Below the pieces are notes generated by a model that had not been told where the DNA came from, did not search any database, and saw only the letters and a list, made by a program, of their open reading frames with translations. Made by a program: the position numbers and the translations under genes. A stretch of 64,000 nt of DNA. It comes from Gymnorhina tibicen (taxonomy: Eukaryota; Chordata; Aves; Passeriformes; Artamidae). The stretch is from NCBI GenBank assembly GCA_013399875.1, contig VXAZ01008133.1:255498-319497 (forward strand). Direction: 5' to 3'. Positions 24,374 through 36,607 of this stretch are shown here, piece by piece. Positions within the stretch are counted from its first letter, which is position 1. Every line of letters begins with the position of its first letter.

Positions 24374-26382
24374 GGTTATGAGAATTAAAGAGGCGTGATG
24401 ATGGCTGCCCTGAAGACTCTAATCTAAAATACAATTTCTATTAAAATTGATCAAATTGGACTTAACAATGATACATTCAAAAACCCTAAATAAATTTTAT
24501 TGTACTATATCACTTTGAACTGATTCTTCCAGGTTTTGAGGGGCTACATCCCTTTCTCTTCTCCCCAGAATGCAACTGTAAGTAATTTAGGTTCATTCTC
24601 CATAAGCAAACTATCTTTTTGCTCCCATCTGTAAGGATGAAAATGCAGCTTGTCCCATAGGCCAGGCAGACAGGAGTATAACATTAACTCTTTTTTTCCA
24701 GACTGTATGTGGAGACCTAGAGGTGCTGCCTGGGGGCAGAAGCAGTCCTGTAACCTGAGGTCAATAATCCTCATAGTAAAGTCCAGCAGTTTCTCCATGC
24801 CTGCACTTCCTTCTGGCTGGCTCCAAGTTCCTCCTTCGGGCATTATTCAGGCTCTCTGAGTCACCATTCAAAGACCACCTAACTTCCTCCTGTGAACAGA
24901 TATGGAAACAGATATGGAGTTCTGGCTGTTTGAATAGGTGCTCAAATCAGGCACAGTAGCAGAGCCATGAAGCCGTGCCTTTGCTTAGGCCTGTACATTT
25001 ATTTTCAGTTTAAAAATTATATGCCATACTGAAATGCTTGCTGGCTCGTGTTGAAGCCTAAAAACTTGGGTATGAACTCACCCACGAACTATATTTTTTT
25101 CTCAGAAATCACAGTTTAATAAATGCACAATTAATTGAGAGGTGTTTCAGCTTGATCTACTGTTGCACAATAGGACTCTGGCTACACCGCTGTTATAAGC
25201 AATATTCTGTAGACACAACATTTGGAACTACTCAGGCTTCTGTGGCTGTTCCTATTGTAAAGAGGCATCCTGAGTGATTCTGAAAGCCCAGGTATTTGTT
25301 TTGATTTGTCTACAAAAATGTATCAGTAACTTTGTTATTTAGTTTGTCCTGCTGACTAACACAGCTACCCACTCATGCTAAAGAATGTACATAATACAGA
25401 GGCTGTTAAGTGCCTGTACTATTTTTATAAGAAAAAACATCAATAAGCACTTGACTTTGAAGTTTTTACCATCCATTTTCCAGAATGACTCTGAATGATA
25501 AAAGAAAACAGTCTTCAACTTCCCTCTTTGTGGTACAAAATAATGCTCTATTTACCACGCAATTTCTTCATGATTGGACCTTAGCTTTTCCCTACACACT
25601 CTTGTTTCCTCAAACAACACAGGCAAATTAATTTTTCTCAAATCCTGACTAGTCTGTTCCAGTTAAATGCAAGTGGCACCCAATATTTTCAAGTTATAGT
25701 ATAATAAATACCCTGGGTTCAAATCCTAAATCTAGACTTTCAGAATAATCAATGATAAATCAAATTGCAGAATCAGCATCCACATGATTCTGATGAGCCA
25801 CACTTTTATCTTGTCACAGAAAAGAATATGTTGACACAACCTATTTTTCACTGTCATGTTATAAATTAAAAGTTTGTTGCAACTCCTAAGGAACATAATC
25901 CATTTTTTTCATCAGAACTCCAAGTTAAATGTACACTATAAAGTTTAAGACTTTATTTAAAGCCTAGAAAGCATAAAATTTAAAGACAGTTACCATTCTG
26001 TGGTATAAAACTTCGTGCATCAGTTACTCTCTCTCAGAATATCCTTTTTAAAGTGCTATTTCCAGTACCACCATGCAGGCCTTCTAATCACATCTGCCAT
26101 ATCTACAGGATACCAAGACAATAAGGATTTTCCTCAATTATGGTTTGCCCAATATGGTGAATTATGCCTTTTTTTAAAGTTCTCTCTAAATTCTTCATCT
26201 ACTTCTTTGTGGTACCAATATAAAAACAGTTGGTTTGGCATATAGCAGAACTCTGATTCCTTCTACATTTCATTCAACTTTTACTACTTCCTTTTGATTA
26301 TTTTGTACTGTTATGTTATCAAAGTTAAAACACCCCATATGCCAGCTATAGTACAAGACACTATTTGCTCAAAGGAAATTAG

Positions 26383-26436
26383 AATCTGGTCCTGATTGTG
26401 CAAATATTTACACAGAGGAGTAAAGGCATGACTTAA
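26383..26436. repeat. Relic of palindromic amniote MITE
   Basis: atctggtcctgattgtgcaa followed by atatttacacagaggagtaa resembles the GGCCTGATCCTGCAAACACTTACACA-like arm of an old palindromic amniote element. It is one-armed and diverged. Confidence 0.45.
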
Positions 26437-27344
26437 ACAGTTCAACCAAATTTCTCATGAACTTGTTGATATTTCGGGTATAAGTGTTGACAATAAACAC
26501 TGTCCTTAAATGCATAATCTGAAGCAAGTGGAAGGAGTGTCTGGACTCCGTGTGGTGAAAGCCCTCTGTTCCTGTTTCCCCAGGTGAACACACAGAAATG
26601 GAGGCAAGGTGCAGGACTTGAAGGACAGTCAATTTCGACAGTACAAGTTTCTGCTCTTTTCATTTGGCTGAAGTCCTGAGCAGGTCAGAACATTTTGCAT
26701 TCACTCCCTTGGCTGTTTCCACAGTCACACTGCTCCTTCAGTAGTCAGTTTACACATTTATTACATATACTTTACAATTCATTCTGTTCTGTACGTGCTC
26801 CTGTATGTCTCCTGACTACTAATTTTTAAGCATCTAGCCATCCCAGTCAGTAGACAGGCAAACATTTTTAAAATATATCTGATGTTTTCTAACTTCTTCA
26901 GCATATTTTGTTATGTTTATCCAAAACATGGGCAACACCTGACTGAATAAACCCTAGCCAGTCCTAAGGCAGCAGATATAGGGCAGCATAAATTGCTTCA
27001 GGGCCTGTCCCGGGACCACCTCCACCACTGGGATTTATGTGCCATACAACCATCAGATAAGCAAGTCCAAATGCATTCATATCCTACCGTAAAGAAGGAA
27101 AAGGTTCAGAGCAGTGCAGCCCTTCAGGGCCTCCAAGAGAGGCTATTTGCTATCCCAGGCTGAAAGACTTCTCACACTGATTTTTAAAAAGGGAGTTGAT
27201 AGTATGTAGGTTGACAGCCTCAAGTAAAGGACAAGGAATGCACAAAACAAGGGTGTCTCGTGGGATAGCTACTATTAGTTTGCCTTTAATGTAGGGCAAA
27301 GTCCCACTCTCAGTTAGGAGTGAGCACACTTCGGATAACGCTAC

Positions 27345-27412
27345 CACCTGTCATTTAGTAAATCCAGATTTACAGAGGTGTAAACAGGAGTAGAATTTGT
27401 TCCAGAATCTCT
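27345..27412. repeat. Relic of palindromic amniote MITE
   Basis: ccagatttacagaggtgtaa followed by acaggagtagaat matches the TTACACTGGTGTAAATCAGGAGTAACTCC-like interior of the same broad group of elements. No long inverted arm survives. Confidence 0.45.
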
Positions 27413-28891
27413 AGGCAAGCTGAGAAAGAGCCCTTCCAGAACACATATTTCAATATCATGCCTTAGGTAACAGCAAAATCACAGTCTATGTTTCTTTCAT
27501 GAGGTACCTAGCTTCCATGCATCATATATCTTTATGTTTCTTTAGGTACTTCATAGCCCTAAAAGAACACTGGGTTGGGTGGATGGAGTGGTGGGATTTT
27601 TTTTACATTTTTCAAGAATATACGTTTTTCAAGTCTAAATAAAAAAAGTGTATTTACTCCTTAATTGGCTTTTGTCAGGAAACATTCTTCTGTTCAGCTA
27701 AGAGAGATGTATTCTTTGATGTCTTCATTAAAAGATCTCACAATTTTTTTTTTCCTGAGAAATATATCTATATATATATAAATGCTATTGTAAGCTTTTG
27801 TCTTCCCCTTTGATTGTTCCATAATGCCAAGAATGCCATTTTAGATGTGTGTTATTTTAACAGGGTTTATGTTAAGCAACAAGGTGGATATTATTCTTTA
27901 AATCTGAATTTAAACAATATGAAGAGTGGAGCCAATTGAAGTAAATCATAATTGCTAAACAGGATTAGTTTGCAACAGCTTCCTTAAAGTTTGCAAGAAA
28001 ACATATACAAGAACAGATCCCTGAAGCAGAAATACATTTTCTTTGTAGCTTCTAACCCAGGCCTACACTCTCCGAAGTGTCGTTGTCATGAATCATTGTT
28101 AGCAAAACAGTAACTCCAGTGGTCTTACATTTTCTCTCTGTGCAAATTATGTATGTTTCATGTGACATTACTTACTTCCTCAACTAGCAAGTCTTTCCCG
28201 TCTGTTGGAAAGCCACCAGTGGTGATGTGCTATCAAAGTGAATTACCTTCTTACATGCCAGGAAATTAGGGCAATCCAGTGCCTTTCATCTAGCTCCTCT
28301 ACACTGCCATCCTGCTCCCACAGGGTCTCCCATTCACTCGTCTCCTACTGATTTTTATGGGAGCAATTGTATAGGAAGTAATTTCTCTGCGGCTTAAAAA
28401 ATGCTTTTCAGACTTGAAAAGAAGCTGTGTGACTTCGTGTATGATTTGTTCTTAGACAGCCACTGAGCACCAGAAAGAGGATTCCCATCCAAGTTCCATG
28501 TAAGTGGGTAAAAAACCAAACATGATGAGTGAAACAAAGTAGAAAAAGGGTGGGCAATCAGAGCCAAGTATATGTAGCCGTAGGGGCTTCTACTCCATGG
28601 AAATGCCAGGGTGCAGCTGTAGCCAGTGTCAGGACAGAAGATTCAGGTGTCAGACCATGATGGCCTTTTTCATTTCTTTTGCAATTCTCATGATGCCAAA
28701 TACTTGTATTATTATAGATGTAATAGATCTGCACAGGAGGCAGATTTGATGTCTGGGAACTGTTAACCAAATGACTGGCTAGTAGAAGTTTAGCTGAAAG
28801 TAGTCTTTGAGAAGAAGCTGGCTAACAGTCTTCCCTGCCCCACTATAATATACACTTTGGCTATAAAATACGTGTCTTCAAAACGTGACAA

Positions 28892-29413
28892 GTGCTAAGG
28901 AACCCTGCGAATGAACAGTTAGGAGTATGCTCCAGTTCCCCATTGCCATATCATCTTCCTTCTCTTCCTCTCACTTCTATTTCTCTCCTGCCTACGCCAG
29001 CACTTCATTTCTCTCCGATAATCTGGTCATGCCATGTACCCTTCTCACATAAACCCACGTCCATGCCTGTCTTCCCCTTTCATAACTCTTCACCTTCATG
29101 CCTCCCATCTCCCTCCTCCTTCCTATTCCATCCATGGATGCACCACAATATTGCTGCCGTCTTTCTCCTTGCTTCAGTCTTCTCTGTGTCTCTGAGTGAG
29201 TTCCATCACTTCGTGACCTCTGTATTGCTTCTTGGGGGTTCACCTGACTTCCCAATAATTGCATGTCCTTTCCTAGACATCCCCACAAATTTTGCCATTT
29301 CCCCCATTTATAAACCCAAATTTGCCTCCCTCTATACACATCTATTGAGCCCCCTAGCTCCCCAGATTTCTCCCTTTAGCCTCTTCCTACCCAGTCATTG
29401 TAAACAAAATTAA
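28892..29413 (+). other. Pyrimidine-rich tract with a 173-codon open frame, probably not coding
   Basis: This is the longest open frame in the window. Its plus strand is very rich in C and T, with few purine-rich runs, over about 500 bases. Pyrimidine-rich sequence lacks the purine-containing stop codons TAA, TAG and TGA, so a long frame is expected by composition. The predicted protein is made almost wholly of Ser, Pro, Leu, Phe and His, has no domain, and its start has no special context. An overlapping 115-codon frame runs on the minus strand. A decayed LINE or a polypyrimidine structure are alternatives. I would not annotate it as a gene. Confidence 0.55.
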
Positions 29414-32400
29414 GGGGGTTTGCTTTCAATTACACTATGTCTGAAAAGATCTCTATCCTGGGAGAGACAAGGAGTCAGGAGGACTGATTTCTTTGAGGCA
29501 GAGTTAATCCGATTAGGTTAAAAAACGAGTGTCTAATGAAGAGCTAGATTCTATTATCTTAATTGTTGAGTTGCTATTATTACTCCATAATACAGCAGGT
29601 AAAAGGGATGCAAGAAGGTATTCTAAAATTTCATACCAACCAATGAGAACTCATCCAGTAGATTTGTCCAGGAGTATATTTATACGTGCAAAAAGTTCTT
29701 TTGACCACTCTAAGTCTCACCTACATTTGATGCACACATCTATAGTATACCTAAGTAAATGGAACACTGTTGTCTCAGTTAATCTGTGCTGCTGCAGTTT
29801 CTCAGAAAAAACTATGGCATGCTCCTACTGGAAGATTAGGTTTTGCCTCTATTTAAGTTGGTGGCCCTATTGAATCTGAAATGGCCATATTGATGTCTAG
29901 GAGGATAACGATACCTGTGCTCTCCAGAAAAATTCAGATTGTGATCCCTCCGTGACCCCAAGCCAGAAAGGATGAAACAGTAAATTATGCTAATCTACTC
30001 ATTGTCAGGTCCCCATCTGTTATTTCCTTTCATTCAGGGCTCCATCCTCTCCAGAGCTAGCCCCACGTGAACATCTTTAACACACACCTGGAGCTAAACC
30101 CACGCAATGACTTTGTACCCCCCTTCTCCACAGTGAATATAGCTGAGGCACGAATGGCAGGGTTCTCGGCAGCTCGTCTTCCTGGGGATGTAGAAGAACA
30201 TCTAGCAACACAATACATTAAATGGCATTTGATTGTATACAAAATTCAGTAATTTGCAAAGGGTGTCCCAGTCATTAGTGAGAATTAACGAGGTTCTACT
30301 GTAATAAAATCTTACTTCAAAATACAGAGTTCTACCGGAACATATGGGATTATAAAAGTAAATGTGCATCACACATAATCTTATGCCACATTATATAGCA
30401 CATTTTTAAAAAGGAAACACCCACAGGTCTGAACAACTTTTATTTTTATGCAAATGCTGTATGCACAGAGACGTGCTTACTTGTCACTTTTGTGTTGTAT
30501 CACCGCAGTGCCAAAGGGAAGTATCACGTCTCGCTTTGCCTAGCCTTTATCCATCTACCTTTGCAAACACTCTTTACCATTCGTAGGCTAAAGGACTTCT
30601 GGCATCACAAGTTCTGTTTTCTTTTCACATCCATCTTCTGTGACATGCAGAAGGAAGCCCCTGCAAGCGCTCTGAAAGCCAATCCTCCTTGAGAACTCAG
30701 TGCTCTGTACAGCTTATGCCCAACCCTGCATGCTTTTATAATCATAACCATCATCTTTTTATTATGTCTTGGACTTGAAGAGTCCTGAAAGCAGATGTAA
30801 CTCATGATGACCTGACTTCAATGGGAGAATGAACCAGGTGGCTAATTGTCTCTAAAACAAATACTCTGATAATTAGCAGGAGAGCACAATGCAACAGAAG
30901 CCTAACCACCAACCTTTAAGTTAAGCAAATGGATGAACAAATGATGCAGCTGCATCATACTTTGACAAGTTAATAAGGGATCCATACTTCAACTAGTCAG
31001 CTACACTAGCCAAACCATGACCTCAGGACCTGGTATCAATGATTCTGAAATGGTAGACTTATAGAAAATGGAAAAAAATATCAGCACTTTTGCACAAACA
31101 GCTTCCCTTTCTGATCAGGTCACTGAACTAGCATTTCCTCCTGAGTATCTGCCTTCAAACCTTGCCTTATGTCCCAAAAAGAAACAACCTTGGTGGTCTC
31201 ATCTTGCTTTCCACTTGCCCATGTCACAAAAACAAGCATATTGTCATCCTCTGTTGAGGAACAGTCTAGGAACAAATAGCAGAAAAGCTGCCAGTTAGGC
31301 TGTATTGCCTTGGCAGTGCTGCACAGAGGAGTTTACTTGCTGATGGCCCTCAGAGTAGATGGCTTTAGCTACCACTGCACATCCCCCACCTTTACAAGCA
31401 CTAAATTTCAGCCCATTGATTCCATAAAAAGCAAAGAAAGTGAGTGGAGCTTGCTTTAAAGATATTAGCAGCTCAGAGACTTTAATGTTAAAACACAGAT
31501 TGCTTTGTAAATGGTGTCAAACAGCAGCCCAAAATATAGCACCATATAAAGTACCCAATGCAAACAACTCCACAGGTGTTGACAGAGAGGTGGAAAGACA
31601 AATATTTCCAAGTTATTCCCACGTTCCTTGTCCTGATTGGACAATTCATGCTCTTGTGGGGTAGGAGATAACATTCTCATGTTTTTTATTTTGCTTCAAT
31701 ATTTGTTGTTGGTTATTCTTAAAAGAGGGATACAAATAGCAGTGTTTATCTGTTCATCTGGAAGTGGTCTAAGTGCTAGAGAGAACAAAAAATCAAAAAG
31801 ACCATTTTGTCAGCACTCCAATTTCTGGTCAGATTGAAAACAAATTTAGGCACTTTTCTTTAGGAGATCCTCTCACACAGGAGGGGTTTTGTTCTAAAAG
31901 AGAACTAGAAGGGAGAACTAGAAGTAAAGTAAGGGCCAAATGTAGCCGTGTTGTGCCAGTCTTACCTGTTCCCTACTTTTTTCCAGTACTGCTAGCAGCA
32001 ACACAGAAAAATCCTACTGACTACACCCACTCCATTTCACCAAAGGTACATGGCCCAAAAGTAGGTTTTGTCAAAGCTTGTCAATCACACATCACTAGCC
32101 TGCTTACAAACGAGTCTTGACAGGTATACCCTGGCATAACACTGGGGCAAGAGAGTGGTGAAATTAACCTCTGCTCAGGGTCCAAAGTGAGCAAATCACA
32201 AAAATTAAACAGACAGCATAAATGGCAAAAAGTAGAATTTTCCACTAACATGTTTCTGACTTCCAGTTTTAATAGTCTAAGGAATTGTTATTAGAGTGAT
32301 CAAAGGGAGAAATCACAAATGCGAGAAATATGACAACTAAGCATCAAGCTAGTGTGGCAAAGGAGATTGCTTTCTTTCCACTTCCTCTTAAATACTGCTT

Positions 32401-33928
32401 TGGAACTTTATTTTGATGTAGATTTGACAAAACTCGCATTGCATTTCAGTTTCTGGTGCATAGGTCTGCTGAAAGAAAAAGAATAAAGGGAAAATGAAGA
32501 GACTGTCAGAACAATAGCTGCTTTAAAAAACAAGAAGTCTGCCGAGGCTTTAGGTTTAGAGAGTTTACTCTGACAAATAGAAAAAAAAAGTCTCTGGTAA
32601 AATAACCTCTTGCCTACACTTGCAGCCCCTTAAGACTATTCTAAGTCTATTCACTAAGCCTGAGGTACTTCTCTCTAAACTTATAAAAAATCAGCTATGC
32701 TTTAATTGTTGAAGTAAAGAGTATACTAGACATTGTTCTTTTCAGTTCTTCTGTTAACTAAAATTAGTATAATAGCAGGTAAGTTTTCTTTTTTTTTTTC
32801 CATCAATTCATCTATCATTTCATTGTCACTTTAAAAGACATAAATCCAGACTCTTGCAAATTTCAGAATAAGCTTAGCTTTTGATGCTTGCTCATGTAAC
32901 TTTCTGGGAATACTAACAAATACATGTGAGAATATCAGCTGTTCACCTACTTTGAATATACTTTATATATGAGATGAAGACATTTCCAATTCCCTCAATA
33001 ATTTTTATTTTACAATGGTAAGAATTAAATTGTGATGATTTTGGAACACAAGTTTACTGTGATTTGCCTAGAAAACTGCCTGAGCATTTCTGGCTTCAAC
33101 TTATCACATGTTCTTTGAATTAATGGTTTTGCTGCATAAACCCTAGGGCCAGCAGTTTAGCCCCTTGGGACCTTTCTTCCATATAAGTTTTGATCTCTCT
33201 ACTTATAAATTCTCTTCCCATAGTTCTTTGCTGGGAGTCCAGAACATTTTCCTGTAAGAGGCATTTCAGGATCAGGCTTCATGAATAAGGTGTGAAATGT
33301 GACCCTTTCTCTCAAATCAGTTGCTGAGTTCCAGCAGGCATCGAAAGCATATGACTTCCCACATGGAGCCTTTTCCCTTTTGGTACAGGCAGGTTGTGTG
33401 TACCACCAAGAACAAGCTTCTGACTACTGCAACAATACGATCAGACTAAGCTGTGTTCCCATTCCTGATTATTCAATTTGTCACACTAGACCATACGAAA
33501 CCAGAATGCTGAGAGCCAACAGATCCATGTATTCTCTATAAGGAACACCTCTCAGAAGATACTTGTAGAAAAGATAGCAGTGCTGAAGGAGGTTTTCTTT
33601 AAAAATATCGTTTCCTTTAAAAATAAATGTGTAGTTGCAGAGTAAAAACAATATATAGATTTAATTAAAACCTTAACATTTCCTATAAAGCTGCTTGTCA
33701 GCAATATTTTCTGTACCAAAACACACTATAGCATTTTACACACTGGCTATACAATACCTGCTATGAGTTAGAGTGAAGGTAAATACTCTTTTACTGAATG
33801 ATAAGTCCTCTTTTTCTCTGGGACATTTATTTCGTAAAGAACTTGATATATTCTCAAACTAAGCCTAAACATATATTTTCTTTCTTTCCTAGTCATCTTC
33901 AGAATTGTACTGAGTGAAATGTTGGGCT

Positions 33929-33953
33929 GTAGTCACAGTGACTGTAGTCACTG
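33929..33953. other. Direct repeat and hairpin of GTAGTCAC words
   Basis: tgtagtcac occurs twice within 25 bases. cagtgact and agtcactg form a perfect 8-base stem around a two-base gap (33936-33953). It is a small local structure without an assignable role. Confidence 0.7.
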
Positions 33954-36096
33954 ATCACCTGCTCCTGTTCTTCACATTATTTGGGTCTGTGCAGAACCGT
34001 CATATTCCTGGAGCAGCTTTGTGTGTTCACCATGTAGAAACCACTGTGATATATTTGAGCTTAATTTGTCCTGTTTTAATGACTTAAAAACAGAATTAAA
34101 TCAGGAAGAAAGGGAAGTTCTGACTGGGGCTACGTATCAGTACCAAGGAAAACACCTCCCCAGGATAAACCTATGGGTATGAGGCTTGTCTTTCTTTCTC
34201 TTAGACATTGAAAATGCTGAATTTATGGAAATAAACTAATTTTCCTGTTGGGTACATCTGAGTCAAGCACTAGTAAATTCAATAGAGTTCTGATGTTTTT
34301 GGTTTTTTTGTAAATTTGAAATGAGGTCTGTAGTCATGTCAATGATTCTGGACTTTTAGTTCAACACCAAGATGCAAAATTCTGTAACTCAGTGGAACTC
34401 ATTGTCATGAGATATTTTAACAAAAAATGGATTCAGCTTGTAAAAGGAAAAACCTGTTTCCTAATGTAAGAAGACTTTTCATTTTTATACACAATTCTAA
34501 GAATTAGAGAAAAACAACCTCTATAAATTGATGACAGGGAAAACATTTCCATTTGAGCTGATTATTTTACAGATACCCACAAGAGAGTTTCCTTCACCCA
34601 CAGACAACAGATAAGGCGTGAGAGGAAACAGTATGTATGATCTGATTCAGAATGCCTGTCCATACACGAATTTCATGAAACATGCTGATATTTACGCCCT
34701 TGACATTCCCCACATAGTTCTAGAAATTATCAGCTTTGTTTACTTTTCCATGGCAGTGCATGCATACACAATTGTACACAAATGTTCCCCCTCACCAGCT
34801 GAGTGCACATCCATAAATAATACATTCCTTAGAAAGGTTATAGATTTAGCCACAGAGAGGATCAGCAAGGTCCTCAGGAAGATATGGCATTGGGACTGGA
34901 AGTCTTCAGGGAAACGAAAAGACTGGAAGATATGGCTCAAAATCTTGAAGGTGATGCTGTGACAGTTGAAAAATAGAAAGAGTCATTGAGCAAATGAATG
35001 AATGAGATGAAAGGTATAGTAATTATATAGAATACTCACTCATGGTTGCCTCATGCTGATTAGTTTGTTTCTTAACATCTCTTTCTAGGCTTCTGCCTTT
35101 TGAACAAAGTAGGTGGCTGTATCTAGAAGATGCTGAAGGCTATATTTACCAGTCTAGGTAAGCACACAAGGGTAAAGGACACCAAAATCTGTCTTATTAA
35201 GAGACAAATGCTACAGTATAACCAGCAACCTGTGATTTCTGAAAGGTGGACTGTGTTCCATCTTGCTCCCCAGTCACCAGGTTTAACCAGGGCTCCTCCT
35301 CCAATACTTGTCCTGATTCCTACATATTTTCTTTCTCTTCTCCTTCATCTCCAGCAATGGTAATGCCTTTAGAGCCACAGCAGGCATTTTATGAATGCTG
35401 TATGTAGTCAGGAACTGCAAACCACATGAAAGCAGCTGACTATTTTATGTCCACTGAAAGTTTTGCAAATTATTTTGAAAAGGGCTAAGAGACAAGAGCT
35501 TGTGGGGACAGGGTAAAAGAGGATGTGATTCTTCAAGATCAGGTTTAACAGTAAGATATTTGCCAGAAGCTCCTTTAAAGGAACTTCTACAGGAGCAGGT
35601 CTCTTTCCTTGAATCTGGTCACTAGAGGAGCAAATGTTAAGACACAAGTTAGACAACAGGCATTCCACTTCCTGTGCTAAAAACAAGGTGTGTTTACACT
35701 TATCCGTACATTTGAAATGCTATAAAAGAAGGTGTTTTGCTTAGTTCTTTAACTAGTACTGGCTGTTGCCAAGGTGGAATCTTCTTACTTGGTCCATGCT
35801 TTTCCTTACTATATTGTGTTAGATGACCAAAGATATAAAACACATGGGGAAAAATCAGAGCAGGTTTTTTCATCCCTTGCCTAATTGAACCAGCCTTTTC
35901 CCACAAAGCCGGGGGCCATTGCTCAGTTTTCCTCCTGTATCTACTGAGGAGATTCCTATTACAGGAATAATTCACTTAATTCCTTAAAAAAAAAAAAAAT
36001 TAAAAATCCTTTGTTTAGAGACTTTTAACTGTACTGATTCTCAATCACTCAGCCCAAAGCTTTGGATGAAGTGATAATTAGGTGTTAAGAGCTAAC

Positions 36097-36119
36097 CAGA
36101 TAACCACAGAGGTTATCTG
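36097..36119. other. Perfect hairpin, 9-base stem and 5-base loop
   Basis: cagataacc pairs with ggttatctg around acaga. The loop is short and the stem perfect. It stands alone, without the longer stem a microRNA precursor would need. Confidence 0.75.
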
Positions 36120-36462
36120 TCTCCAGGCAGCTACTAAACACCTAAGCAAGAGTGAAAGTATGAAAACATGAGGTGCTCAGGAGCATTCATCCCTAATAAA
36201 TTTTGAAACGTTTTAAAACATTTTGAGTTACTGGCCTGTCTTTACAGCCCCACGCTGCTGTGACACATCCTGGCGTGCTTGACAGTACCCACCCACTTAG
36301 AAAACTCGGTGCTCATGATAAAAACATGACGTGTTTAAACTCATAAACCTTGCTGAGGCCCCTTTTATTCAGCAGAGAAACATATTGAGAAAATCCCTCT
36401 CCCACATAACTGCAAATCATACAGCCTTGTTTCATCAAGGGGAGGGTGCTGTAGAGGTGCTT

Positions 36463-36607
36463 GACCCTGAGATCAGCTCACTTGGTCAGAGCCTGATGCT
36501 CATAATGCCAAAGTTGTGGGTTCAATCCCTGGATGGGCCATTCACTTCAGAGTTGGACATGAAGATCCTTGTGGGTCCCTTCCAATTCCGTATCTGCTAT
36601 GATTCTT
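36463..36607 (+). mobile_element. tRNA-Ile-derived SINE with CR1-like tail
   Basis: The head resembles a tRNA-Ile gene. An A-box-like cagctcacttgg (36474-36485) has one change from the usual form. The region tgatgctcataatgccaaag fits the anticodon arm, a B box ggttcaatcc (36519-36528) is perfect, and the acceptor-end string gatgggcca lies at 36532-36540. After a short linker the tail reads gatccttgtgggtcccttcc and closes with ctatgattct, the signature of avian CR1 3' ends. A tail of this kind would let CR1 reverse transcriptase mobilise the SINE. Such tRNA-Ile/CR1 SINEs are known from songbirds (zebra finch type). No clear target duplication was found. The internal promoter may be intact, but a functional tRNA is unlikely because the cloverleaf is degraded. 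Confidence 0.85.

Larger units (their letters stand above)
24374..28891. other. Non-coding stretch, no gene seen
   Basis: No supported gene. It holds two small MITE relics (listed), an imperfect direct repeat of acagatatgga near 24898-24917, and a short TA-rich run near 27768-27781. Confidence 0.5.
29414..36462. other. Long non-coding stretch, no gene seen
   Basis: About 7 kb of unique AT-rich sequence without a domain-bearing frame. A fragment near 30811-30828 (cctgacttcaatgggaga) looks like part of a palindromic MITE arm. Local hairpins at 33929-33953 and 36097-36119 and a poly(A) run of 14 at 35986-35999 are the other structures seen. Confidence 0.5.

Noticed and set aside
36097..36119. 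MicroRNA precursor
   Set aside because: The stem is only nine base pairs with a five-base loop, far shorter than a pre-miRNA.
36463..36540. Functional tRNA-Ile gene
   Set aside because: The head is degraded in the acceptor and anticodon regions and is fused to a CR1-like tail, which marks it as a SINE.
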